Source: Mycocentrospora acerina (taxonomy: Eukaryota > Ascomycota > Dothideomycetes > Pleosporales). From it: a DNA stretch of 64,000 nt. The translations under genes and the position numbers were made by a program. The stretch spans positions 61,814 through 125,813 of the forward strand of contig JAKUHH010000391.1 of NCBI GenBank assembly GCA_022701365.1, in the 5' to 3' direction. Below the pieces are notes generated by a model. The model was not told where the DNA came from and searched no databases. It saw only the letters and a program-made list of their open reading frames with translations. Positions within the stretch are counted from its first letter, which is position 1, and every line of letters starts with the position of its first letter. Below are positions 11,852 to 21,780 of this stretch, piece by piece.

Positions 11852-13725
11852 TTATGCTTTCCCAATGTGAACTTCACACCCCCCATTTACAGTGACAAAT
11901 GTCATACTGCTGCGCCCCGTCCCCTTTTTCGCTTCAACATGGTTCTTCTTCGGCATGTCGTTTTCGTCAACCAACTCCAAATCCTTGCCCTGTAGGTGCA
12001 GGCTTCCGCTCATCGATGTCCCATTCACATACCCCTCCCATTCTTGCGGGTATGTCAATTCCATGGCGCCAGACGCTGTAGTGTGCGTGCTCACTAGCCC
12101 ACTCATGGGTACACGTTTTGCCTTGTACGGCGAGCGGAGAGTGAGACTGGTTTGCCCCGACTGCGTGTGTGTATCGATTGTAGAGGGGTATTCACCGGAT
12201 TTGTACGGGAGCAAGTCCGCAGTGACAAACCCGTCGACTGAAGTGATTACAGTCTTGGAGCCGTGGATGAATGTCCCGTCTACCGAGCCAACAGTTGTAT
12301 TGATATACGTTTGGTAGTCGCGCTCCGGGATACGTTTACGCTCAAAGTCGACACGGATGCTGCCCGCGTGCGACTCTGCCTTGAAAATTGCTACTTTTGA
12401 CATGGCGTCCACGGCAGGCTTAGGCTCAATGTCCACGCTAACAGAACCGCTTTGTGTTTTGATGGCCACCATATCAGCGAGGGTGTACTTTCCACTGATA
12501 GATCCAGATGTAGATTCCAGTCGTGTCTCACGGGAGTCAAACGCAACGGAATCCAGGGTCCCCGTGCCCAGTGAGATGGATGTCGAGTTTGTGACGGAGA
12601 GATCGACGCCTTCATGGATCTGCATGCCCATGTGTGTAGACCTGACGTTCAAAGTTTCCAGGCGTACCCCAGGGGCCGTGTAAATGACCACTGACATACC
12701 AAGACATGCTGTCCCTGTGCCTGTTCCAGCGCGCGTATTTCCACTCCCAATTGTGAGCCCTGTTGACGTGGATGTGTATGCGACGCTATCAACCCCCACA
12801 GACGGGGAAACAGCATACGACATCCGCGCCGTGATGGTCCCCACGGCTTGACCCGCCGGCGCGGATACGATGTGTATCCACCCAGATACACGCTTGTATG
12901 GCCCATCCTGTTGGCGCACCGTCTCCAAGATGTTTAGCTCGGCGGGGGACGCAAAATTATACTCTTCGGTTCGGACGACGTACTCCTTTCCGCATCGCGC
13001 CGGCCAGCGTATGGGGAAAGCTTGTATTGACTGCGCTGGAGGCAGGGAGTCGTCAATCGACGCTGGAGTAGTTGGTGCGGAACTTGGTGTCTTCTCTGCC
13101 TCAGCTTCTGTCTCTGCAGCCTGTGCCGGTGTAGTCACAACCGTTGCCTATACTCATTCGTCAGCCACGATTTGATTTTGTCCAATCCCGTTCTTCAACA
13201 ACTACCAATCCTCAGATCCATCTCATTAAGAAACAAAAGGAAAGATGTTTTATAAAAAAAACTTACCTTCCATCCCCCCCACTCTCTCTCAGCGGCCAAC
13301 ATTCCAACCAACCCTACCACCACTATCCCCACGACAACCACGGCCGCCACACGTCTAACCCACCCTCTTTTACTCCAATGCTTACCACTGCTCCCCATTC
13401 TCATCCCCCGTCTATACCACTTCTCTCTCGCACTCTCCGCATCACCATCCGCATACTCCCCAAAAGAAAGGAGTCGCGCGCCCTCCCCCGAAAATGACGC
13501 GCCAGTATAGAGACCTGGCGTAGTGGCTTCAATGTAACTTGGCGGAGGGGCATCATCATCAACGTTATGGCGGGGTTGTGGTGTAGGTATGGATGTTGAT
13601 CCGTGTGGCGGAGAAAGATTGTGTGTATTGGAGTTTGAGTGGAGTTGCTGATCCGGTGTGATGAGGACTTGTGTGTGCTGAGGCCGCGAGGAGCGCGCAT
13701 TCGCTAGATGTGTATTTATGAACAT
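11852..13725 (-). CDS. Single-pass membrane protein with DUF4097-like adhesin beta-repeat domain
   Basis: Exons are 13725-13267 and 13147-11852, giving 584 aa; the 119-bp intron begins GTAAGT and ends TATAG. Residues 1-115 are polar with a PPPSYIEATTPG motif. A basic stretch (KHWSKRGWVRR) precedes one hydrophobic segment at about 126-144 (VAAVVVVGIVVVGLVGML). There is no cleavable signal, so a signal-anchor with the C-terminus outside is likely. The ectodomain of about 430 residues is Ser/Thr/Val-rich and has repeating short beta-strand patterns (SGSISGKY, SGSVSVDI, AGSIRVDF, VGSVDGTF). This is the pattern of DUF4097-type beta-helix domains, found in many bacterial proteins and in a conserved fungal group of unknown function. 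No enzyme motif is seen. Confidence 0.72.
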
Positions 13726-13880
13726 GACTTTTAATATCTTTCAGTATATCTGATTCACTCTCTTCGTTTTGGGGCGAGAGACTATGGGAGATTCTGTGCA
13801 TAAGTGTGATGTGGGTGTGGGTGTAGGTGTGTTTTTATCCACTCGGTGCCAAAAAGGCGAAATATCAAAAGCGAGAACAG

Positions 13881-13912
13881 GAAGAAGAAGAAGAAGAAGA
13901 AGAAGAAGAAGA
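13881..13912. repeat. (GAA)n microsatellite
   Basis: About ten GAA units directly followed by a GA/G-rich stretch, 150 bp upstream of the start of the adhesin-like gene on its template side. On the transcribed strand it reads as TTC repeats. Confidence 0.95.
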
Positions 13913-14349
13913 GGGGGAGGAAGAAGGCACTGAGGCATACACACATACATACCCTAATGCATTTACTCATGCACACGCGCGCATGCACTACTTTCCGAAT
14001 TCAATTTCACAACTTTACTCCCTCCCCCCCCCCTTCCTCCGTCCCGGCACACGCACCCCTACAATCCTACAATCCTACAACCCAACGGCAAATTCCTTGG
14101 TCTTGCAGCCTTTTCTCTCTCGGTTCCTCACACATGCGACATGAAAGTGCGGGGAAGAAGCAGTGTTGAGACGATGCTGGCACGGGGCGTGTTTTGCAAG
14201 TGTCGCAGGTTTCGGTTGCGGCATGTCATAGGCATGGTAGTTCGCTGCGTCACTAAGGGATCGCGATCTTTGAAGATTCGCGAGACATGTTTGCTGTTTT
14301 GATTATTATTACCTTTTATTGCTTTAATATTAGTGGGGGAGCAAGCGGG

Positions 14350-14450
14350 AACGAGTACGAGAACGAGAAAAGCCGAGAGGAAGAGAGAAAGCGAGAGCGA
14401 AGGAGAGAAGGAGAGAGAGAGAGAGAAAGAAAGAGAGAAAGAGTCGAGAA
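14350..14450. repeat. Purine-rich GA/GAAA low-complexity tract
   Basis: About 100 bp almost without pyrimidines on the plus strand, with (GA)n and GAAA units. It is a degenerate simple repeat without coding sense. Confidence 0.85.
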
Positions 14451-14600
14451 GCGGTTTAACTATGCGTTAGCATTGACATGGCAGCAATATTTCAGATAGA
14501 AGAATGATATGCATTGCAGGAATGGAAAGGAATAGGGTATCTTGTACAGAATCTAGAAGAAAATAGCACAGCGTCTACTGAGTTTCCGCGCACGGGCGGA

Positions 14601-14665
14601 GAGAAGAAGAAGAAGAAGAAGAAGAAGAAGAAGAAGAAGAAGAAGAAGAAGAAGAAGAAGAAGAA
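14601..14665. repeat. (AAG)21 microsatellite abutting the MFS stop codon
   Basis: A nearly perfect AAG/GAA array of about 65 bp. Its right end lies only 4 bp from the stop codon of the minus-strand MFS gene at 14670, so in the transcript it would be a UUC-repeat at the very start of the 3' UTR. Confidence 0.95.
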
Positions 14666-14669
14666 ACAA

Positions 14670-16706
14670 TCAAAGCCCATAGACAAACGTTACTCTCTCG
14701 TCGCCTTCTCTCCCCCCTCTACCCGCCTCTTCGAGCCACTCCGCAATCGACTTCATCCCTCTCACTCCCTTGATGCTACGTGCAACTCTCCCAATCCACC
14801 TCCTCTCCTCAAGCGGGCCTCTCCCCTCCCGCTTCTCCATGTCCACGTCCTCTTCACTCCACGATCTAACCACCACTCTCCTCCTTTCATTCTCCTTTTT
14901 CAAGTTCCTATAGAACAGTACATACCCCACCGCGGCACATGCCACGCAGCCCAGGGTCCACCAAAAAGGGACAATGTACCCTGCCTCCGCATACCGGGGT
15001 TTAAATAGCATGGCGGATAGAACGCCCGCTAGATTGCCCCACCCGTTGACGCCAAGTAACAGCGCGCGTTTTCCAGGGGAGGGTGTGTTGTCTGAGATCC
15101 ACGCGACAGTCAGCGGGGAGGCGATGTAGTTCCCGCTGACCAGGACAGTGAGGGCGAGATATCTGGGTATAGCCCAGGACGTGGGAAGAATGACAACGGC
15201 AGCGAGACCGGTGACGGTGATGGCGAGGCCGTAGAAGATGGGGAGGAGGCGGATGCGGTGTTTGTCACTGTAGCGTGCGAAGACGTAGAGTGTGATGGCG
15301 CCGCAGATGTGGGGTGGGGCGGTGAGGAGGTTGATGAATGCGGGAGTGGAGGATTTGGTCAGCGGGGCGAGGACCAAGGGGAGGAAGACGGAAAAGGCGT
15401 AGACGGGGACGGCGGAGAGGATGTTGCAGGCAAGGAGGTGCCAGATTCTGGGGGAGAGGGCTGCAGAGAGGATGTCGTGGGGGGTGAGGCCGCGGTCATC
15501 AATGGAGGCGTGTTCTTGCGAGGTGGCCGGGGGTTTGGAGGGGTGCAAGAGGCCTCGAGACTCGTCGTCGTAGATTCGCTCGTGGTCGTCCTCGTCGTTG
15601 TGAGGAGCGGGTGCCTCGGACTGCGTAGCTCGGTCGCGTATCACTCGTGAGGATGCGTAGTCTCGCTCTTCTGGCGTGAGGAACCACGCCGTCTCGACGC
15701 TGTGTGGTAGCCACATGAATCCTGCCAGTGCGACAACGACCGTCAGACTGCCCTCAATCAGGAACAGCACCTGCCATGATTTCCACCTGCTGTCCTCGCC
15801 CTCGCCATGTTCACCGTCACCGCTCCCAAAGCGCGAGAAGACGAAGTAGCTGATGATGCCGCCTAACGCACTTCCCACGGCCGCCTGCCCGTAGAACAGC
15901 GACAGTCTCCGTCCAAACTCGAAGCGGGTGTAGAACAGCGACAAATACGATACGGTGACGGGGTAAAAGCCAGCTGTGCACAGATTAGCTTGTTGTTGCA
16001 GTGCAGACTACACCACTCTACACCACACCACATCACATCACATGATACCAAACCACACTCCAAGCACGTACCTTCCAAACACCCAATAACTACCCTCAGC
16101 GCATACAACTCCCACCTCCGCTTCACCCAAACGTGCAACGCCGTGCTCACCCCCCACAGCGCCATGCAGCTCGGCACCCACAGCACCATGCCATAGCGCC
16201 TCCCCAGGGCCGCGCCCACGGGCTGCAGCGCGACAAAGAACGCAAAGAAGAGGGCAACAGCCGTGTTGAGATCTGATTTGGCGAGCCCGATATCAGTGGT
16301 GAAGTGTGCGGATTCAGCGTTGCCTATCTGTGGTGTAGACAATGGTGCATCAGTACAAACAAACAAAGCCCCTCGCGCGCCAACACCAGGGGAAAAAAGG
16401 GACGTGTGTAGGAGAGAGAAGGCGTACATTCGACTTGTCCAGCGAGTTGAACAGAAACAACAGCGCGAGAAAGGGCAGCAGCAGGCCGTCTAGCTTGCGC
16501 AGCGTGGACGTGTGGACCCGCGCATCGACGGGCAGGGCATCCTCTGCTTCGTCGGGCGACATGGCGGGCGTGGTTGTGGTGGTAGTATCAGTGGCAGTGG
16601 CAGTGGCAGCAGCTGTTGTTTGCACGGATGTTGGGGGAGCACGCGCTTGGGGACCTGGGGAACCTTGGGGAGCAGCTTGGGTAAGCTCGTACTGATCACC
16701 GGCCAT
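14670..16706 (-). CDS. MFS transporter, allantoate permease / ACS-type
   Basis: Exons are 16706-16428, 16327-16072 and 15973-14670, giving 612 aa. The N-terminal cytosolic tail is Thr- and Ala-rich. The first helix carries the family motif LFLFNSLDKSN joined by splicing to IGNAESAHF, the signature of the anion:cation symporter (Dal5/Tna1/allantoate permease) group. Around twelve hydrophobic segments can be picked out. A long acidic loop in the middle (about residues 315-350, with DEDDHERIYDDE) separates the two six-helix halves. The C-terminal 65 residues are very basic. Substrates in this family are small carboxylates, vitamins or peptides; which one cannot be told. The start is the first ATG of the frame; an in-frame TTG upstream was not used. 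Confidence 0.85.
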
Positions 16707-17086
16707 GCTGTCGGTCAAACCCCGGCGGTGAGCGAGAGCGAGAGGGCGCGCGAGAGCACATTACGCGGCGCGTGATGCCGCGCGAGTTACCTCGTGCATG
16801 CTGCTGGTGTTGGTGCTGATGCGCGTGCTGGTGTTGCCCGTGGTGCTGCATGCGCGTGCGCTGCTTCTCTCTAGCCGTTGGACCCTATCGGTGTGCAGGC
16901 CATGGTGATTGGAGGGGAGGGGGGAGGGCTAGGTTGTCGTCTACCTATCGCATGGGTAGGGGAACTCAACGTTTGTTTTTATGAAATGTGAACTTTTTTT
17001 AATTAATTTATACTACAGTGTACATGATCTTGCTTCATTACTATCGAATCTCATTGTATCCATCATCGTCGGACCATCACAAATCT
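16707..17086. other. Intergenic, minus-strand MFS promoter / PLA2 3' flank
   Basis: The 380 bp contain GC-rich TGCTGGTGTTGGTGCTG-like sequence near 16800 and an AT-rich patch near 16995. No gene is seen. Confidence 0.6.
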
Positions 17087-17690
17087 CTAGCACTTACTAT
17101 GTCCACCCCCTCCAAACACCCTCACCCCCTTGTAATACCCCCAGGCAACCACCTTGCACGTCCTCTTGTGCTTCCTCTTATTACATACCTGCTTCATATC
17201 CGCGTGGAACTGCTTGTCAATCCGCTTCCTGCTGTGATGATCAAAGCGGCACTGTTTCTTGTAGTTGCGATAGCCAAAGTCGTGCCGGTTACAGGAGTCT
17301 TTGACTATTGCCATGGAAAACAACACCTTAGCATTAACCCCAAATGTAGCAGCAGGAATGTAGTAATGCTTTGCAGAGAAAAGAGAGAAGAAAAAAAGAC
17401 ATACAGTCAAACCCCGACGGTGCATCCGCCGCCCGCGAGCATCCATTCGATGTCCACTCTAACTTGTCCCCATATTCCTTCCGATTCCGCGCCTCCACAA
17501 AATCTGCCATGGAAAACTTGAACAGGAACCCGTCCGTAATCTCGCGCAGATTGAACCACTCCCTGCGATGGCTGATGTTTGGCGAGGACGAGTTGGGCGG
17601 TGGTGGCATGCCAAAGGGTGCACACAGCGCAAAGGGCAGCAGGCCCAGAAAGAGGAGAATGAGCCTGAGAATTAAGTTCATGGTGGTCAT
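17087..17690 (-). CDS. Secreted fungal phospholipase A2 (prokaryotic/fungal PLA2 family)
   Basis: Exons are 17690-17405 and 17304-17087, giving 167 aa, the usual size for the family. An N-terminal signal peptide is clear (hydrophobic LILRLILLFLGLLPFALC, cleavage likely after ALC-A). The domain begins near residue 47 with REITDGFLFKFSMADF. The splice joins GFD to FKDSCNRHDFGYRNYK, placing the catalytic His-Asp pair of the active-site helix (C-x-R-H-D-F-G-Y) just after the junction. Conserved Cys residues follow in KKQCRF, KQVCNK and KRTCK, enough for two disulfides. These enzymes cleave the sn-2 ester of phospholipids and depend on calcium. The protein should act outside the cell. Two Met codons (17690, 17681) could start it; both keep the signal peptide. 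Confidence 0.88.
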
Positions 17691-18503
17691 GATGATTTTG
17701 TACAAGGGTTTTTTTTTAATAAGGTGAGATTTGTGAAGATGAGGAGGAGAGAGAAGAGGAAGAAGAAGGAGAGATTTATAGATTTTTTCCAAAGACAACA
17801 AAAAATTAGTTGAGTTTTCAATTGGAATGCATCCTCTACTCAGGTCTCCAATTGGCTTCGAACTAGGTAGGTAAAGCGGGTTAGTTGTGGTTCCTGTTGC
17901 AAAATGGTCCCTATAACATTGAAAGGTATGGCCATCGTACCATGGTTCGGCGTCCGACTGTGAAAGAACGTGGATGCCTTTGAGTTTATTGCACAGGCAT
18001 TGGTTACTTTTCAGGTGACCCAAGCATAACCAACCTCATACAATGGTTTCAAAGAAAAATGCGTAGTCATCTCCTTGAAAACAGACACCAATCGACTGCG
18101 GGGTTGCTTGGGTGTGCAAGTCGAATGAACGATACCCTTGATCAGTTTCTTCTACAATAAGCATGTAAAACGCAAGTTCATTGTGATGCAATCGACCCAG
18201 GCGGGGGATGGCGTGTGCTCTAAAACACCGTGTGGCATCTGTTTGTCGTTGATTGTGCCGCATTGGTAAAATACGGATTTCGAGTCTGTCGTCGCTCCAA
18301 CTCCTTCCAAGTCTGGAGCCCGGGCATCCATCCTGGGCCTGTGCAATCAAACTTATTAATAGAGATTCATCACCTGCACCACTGCACTCGATCAACCACT
18401 CAAAACCCGCAATCCCTTGTGCAATGCCATTCATTGGTCTACGAGCAACTCTCGACTACTTTTACACAATCTCCATCCCTTCTCTCTCATTCCGTTTCCA
18501 CGC
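17691..18503. other. Intergenic, PLA2 promoter / atp8 3' flank
   Basis: No gene is supported. A 132-codon minus-strand frame with an ATG (18036-18434) lies 70 bp beyond the atp8 stop but has no recognisable domain. A GA-rich tract at about 17736-17775 precedes the PLA2 gene. Confidence 0.5.
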
Positions 18504-18868
18504 CTACAACTTGCTGATGAACAGACGGGCGGCGAACAGGCGGACGCGCTGGGGCAGAATGTACTTGGACATGACGTAGATGAGCGTGGGCAGCAGGACA
18601 AAGGCCACGGTGGTCTCGTTGACGAAGAAGAAGGGGATCAGCTGGGGCATGGCCGACTTGAGCATCGTCTGTTGCGCGTTAGCCATCCGTTGTTCCTTGC
18701 CCGCGCATCTTGCCCCGTCCCGTCTCGGCGTACCATCTGCTGGGGGCCGACCTCGGCCTTCTTGTTCTGCTGGGCGGCGAGCGCAGGGCGGGCCATGGCC
18801 GCGGGGCGGACGGCCGTGGGCGCGCGGAAAGCGGCCCTGGCGAAGGGGCGGAGGAAGCGGGCGTTCAT
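18504..18868 (-). CDS. atp8: ATP synthase F0 subunit 8, nuclear-encoded with mitochondrial presequence
   Basis: Exons are 18868-18734 (45 codons) and 18668-18504 (55 codons), giving 99 aa; the 65-bp intron has a CTAAC branch point. Residues 52-99 form a complete 48-aa Atp8: start MPQLIPFFFVNE, one hydrophobic helix (VAFVLLPTLIYVMSKYIL), and the conserved basic end RLFAARLFISKL. In yeast and most fungi this protein is encoded by mitochondrial DNA. Here exon 1 encodes an Arg/Ala-rich, acid-poor N-terminus (MNARFLRPFARAAFRAP), typical of a mitochondrial import presequence. Subunit 8 is a peripheral-stalk part of F0 in the inner membrane. Codon use is GC-rich, as in other nuclear genes. The gene diverges from the NmrA-like gene across about 680 bp. 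Confidence 0.92.
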
Positions 18869-19545
18869 CGTGGAGGCTGTCTGTAGGCGGCGGGTCAGCG
18901 CGCTGTGGTGGCGGGGAGGGGCCAATGGGTGGCGGAGAGGCTGCGGGAGGGGGGAGACGCACTGGACGGCGGTGTCGAGGGCCCGGGGAGATGACTGGTG
19001 ATGGTGGAAGCGGTGGGCAATGTTGGACTCGTCGTCGGGCAAAAGCTGCGCAGCTGTCGGCGCCGGAAAGAGCCGCGTCACGTGGTCATGCCACCCGACT
19101 ACTTCCTCCCCACCTTCTCCATGTCCGCCTCGATTCTCTCTTCGGTGACGACTGCTGCATCTCACATGACGTCTCACATGACACGGTTCTTGAATGGCGC
19201 TGGGTGGGTTTATTTGCTGAACCATCGCCGTATACCCAGCACCGTGGCCCTGACACTCTGGCGCCAATGCTACAACTCCTAACATGGACATTGATATCTC
19301 ATCTCATCTCACCAATATAGTCACATCATCACCAAGCACATTCTCTGCACCACATCTAATGGTCATCATGGCCGCAACTTTCACCCAGCACCTGTCATGA
19401 CGCCCTCGTTCACCCCTCTTGCAGAGGCTAGCTTCCGTTGATCCGCATCGGATGGAGGGCGTGCCATAGATGTAAAAAGCAACACTCCGTCCTCTTGTTT
19501 TACATGTACATCCATCAAAAAACTGATATATGACCGCGCATCAAA
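18869..19545. promoter_or_regulatory. Divergent intergenic region between atp8 and the NmrA-like gene
   Basis: 677 bp separate the two divergent start codons, so both promoters must lie here. The left 200 bp are very GC-rich. Repeated CTCACATGAC/TCTCATCTCAT-like motifs occur near 19160-19180 and 19300. No regulator site is assigned. Confidence 0.55.
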
Positions 19546-20566
19546 ATGGTCATTGAAAAGATCATGATAATCGGGGTGAGTAGCCAACCTCACAAGCCGA
19601 CTCTTCAACTCACTCTCTCAGAACTGGGATCTTGGTCTCAGCATTCTCTCCGCCCTCCTGCCCTCCACACCCCACCCAAACACTCCCAAATATCAAATCT
19701 CAATCCTCACTTACCCATCCCAAACCCTCTCCCTTCCCTCCCGTATCCCCCCGTCTACTGTCCAACACCTAAAATCTGACTTCACCCCCTCCTCCCTTCA
19801 CGCCACCTTTGCAAACCTCGACCTCCTTATCAGCACCACCTCAGGCGGCGACTCTGACCTTCAAACCCTCATCATAGACGCCGCCGTCTCAGCACACGTC
19901 CCCCGCTTCATCCCTCATGAATTCAGTCACGACACCCTAAACTCCCAAATCTGCTCCCGGATTCCCAAACACGCCGGCCGCGCAAAAGTCCTAGCCCACC
20001 TGCGTGACATCTCCCAGCGCACCAACAGCAAAGGGCTGGAATACGTCGCCATCGCCACAGGCTACACACTCGACACCTCGCTCCTCAACGGCGCAATGGG
20101 CTTCGACATGGAATGGCACAGCGCGACCATCCACGGCATCGGCACCGAATCCTTCGCCGCATCGAGCCTCGCTCACATCGGCCGTGCAGTCTCATCCGTA
20201 GTCCAAAACTGGGACAAGGTGAAGAACCAGTACATCTACGTCGCGGGCGTGATTACCTCTGCCAACGAGGTGCTGCGCTCGGCGGAAAAGGCAACAGGGA
20301 GGGAGTGGACGGTGGGGAATTACGATATCGAGGATTGTGTTGCCGAGGGGCAGAAGAGGATTGAAAAGGGCTGGCCAGATTCGGGCATGTTTCTGCTGGA
20401 AAGGAGTGTGCTTTATGATGAAGAGGTGGATGGGGTGGGGAGGTTTCGAGGGCAGAGTGTGAATGCGTTGTTGGGGTTGGAGGGGGAGAGAATAGAGGAG
20501 ATTGTGAGGGATGCGTTTCATGATTTGACGGAGCATGGGAAGCCGGGTTGTGGATGTGCGGGTTGA
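19546..20566 (+). CDS. NmrA-like / isoflavone reductase-type NAD(P)-binding protein
   Basis: Exons are 19546-19575 (10 codons) and 19622-20566, giving 324 aa; the 46-bp intron begins GTGAGT and ends CTCTCAG. The N-terminus MVIEKIMIIG is a first Rossmann strand, followed by LGLSILSALL as the first helix. VPRFIPHEFSHD corresponds to the conserved VxRFxPSEFG segment of isoflavone reductase-like enzymes, and HLRDISQRT plus YVAIATGY fit the following strands. These proteins bind NADP(H) and act as reductases or as redox-sensing regulators. With this splice the glycine loop reads IIGNWDLG instead of GATGNLG, missing part of the usual GxxGxxG. The C-terminus ends in CGCAG. Specific substrate unknown. 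Confidence 0.78.
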
Positions 20567-21780
20567 TGATGAGTAAGATGATGTGTATGGCGTTGTTGGA
20601 TGGGTGGTGTTACATCCTTTTGGTCATATTTATCCATGTAGTAGTAGATTTGTGCGAAAAGGTGTCCGTGACGGAATAGATTCCACGATATGGTATTGTA
20701 CAGTCGATTCGGTTCGGCTGCTAGGCGGGGCAATGTGGCATTCATAGACACGAGAAAAAGATGGATTATGGAGTCTTGAATAGGCAGGTAGGATAGGAAA
20801 TGCATCACGTCGTAAGGATCCATGTAGTCAATAGTCAATAACTGATGAGAGATTTGCCGACCTTCAACAACGGCGTTCGATTCGACATGAGAGCATGACA
20901 AGGCACAGCTTAAACCCACACTTTTTCTAACTTGTTCTCATGCATGTGGTTCTGCTGCAGCTGTGATACAGGGTGTTTATCATGCAGCCTACCGACAAAA
21001 GAGTCATTGTCGTCTGCATGGAGACTTTGTAAATGAAAACAACCATTTTTCCCCTTTAAACATCGAAACCCCCCCACATATCGCTCCAACGGCCGAATGA
21101 CGAGACGCCGCGTGCCATTGCATGGGGTCTGACGTCCCTGAGAGGCTCAGTTCTCGACTAAGATGCAGCTAACATGTTCCTCCCGCATGGCAGCGCGTCG
21201 AGTGGGCAACGAACGCCACCACTTCTCACGGCCGCCACAGACTGTGGAAAAGAAATTTCGTAAACTGCAGCGAATAACGACGAGCAACGGGGATGTGCAA
21301 ACATGACAGGGAGAAGCATGGAAGAGATGCAGATGGTGAGGAGGGGTGAGGGCGTGTCACGGCAGGGCATGACAGGCGTTACGCAGGGGAACGGTCCGCC
21401 TTCCACGTCGCTAGGCCGCGCTAGCTTTATTTACCAAACAAAACGAAAGCTGAGGAAGCTATAATGCATCGCAAAATCTCCGTCTGGGCTCTAATGGCAC
21501 CCCACTTTGCAGCCGTAATATTCCTGCCCACATCAATTGCTGATTCCCTGACTCTGCCATTCAAAAAGTGACCCGCTACCCCAGATACAGACACACATCC
21601 AGACCGCTCTTTGGCGCCGAAGCACGTCCGCCCATGCTTCTCCACCGACGCACAAGCAGTTTGCCCTCCAACACCAAACACCACATCACGACCATCTGTA
21701 GAAAACAACACCACGCCCGGCTGCACGCCCAGAACTGCTCGTTGAACCCTTAAAACTCGCCCTCACGGGCACCCTCCACA
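20567..21780. other. Intergenic, promoter of the coiled-coil gene
   Basis: About 1.2 kb with no gene. Minus-strand frames at 21158-21406 and 21427-21726 lack conserved features. The final 40 bp before the ATG at 21781 are C-rich, as expected of a fungal leader. Confidence 0.6.

Larger units (their letters stand above)
13726..14669. other. Intergenic region rich in purine microsatellites
   Basis: This stretch lies between two minus-strand genes and is dominated by simple purine tracts, listed separately, plus pyrimidine-rich leader sequence near 14020-14110. Frames translating as Lys/Glu or Phe runs here come from the repeats and are not genes. Confidence 0.7.

Noticed and set aside
13827..14169. 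Plus-strand frames with Glu or Lys runs, and the Phe-run frame at 14492-14686
   Set aside because: They are translations of GAA/AAG microsatellites.
18230..18310. Possible tRNA-like segment (TTCGAGTC near 18289)
   Set aside because: No A box at the right distance and no cloverleaf arms could be drawn.
18036..18434. 132-codon minus-strand ATG frame between PLA2 and atp8
   Set aside because: Sequence resembles no known family and sits where the atp8 3' UTR should be; length is within chance for this composition.
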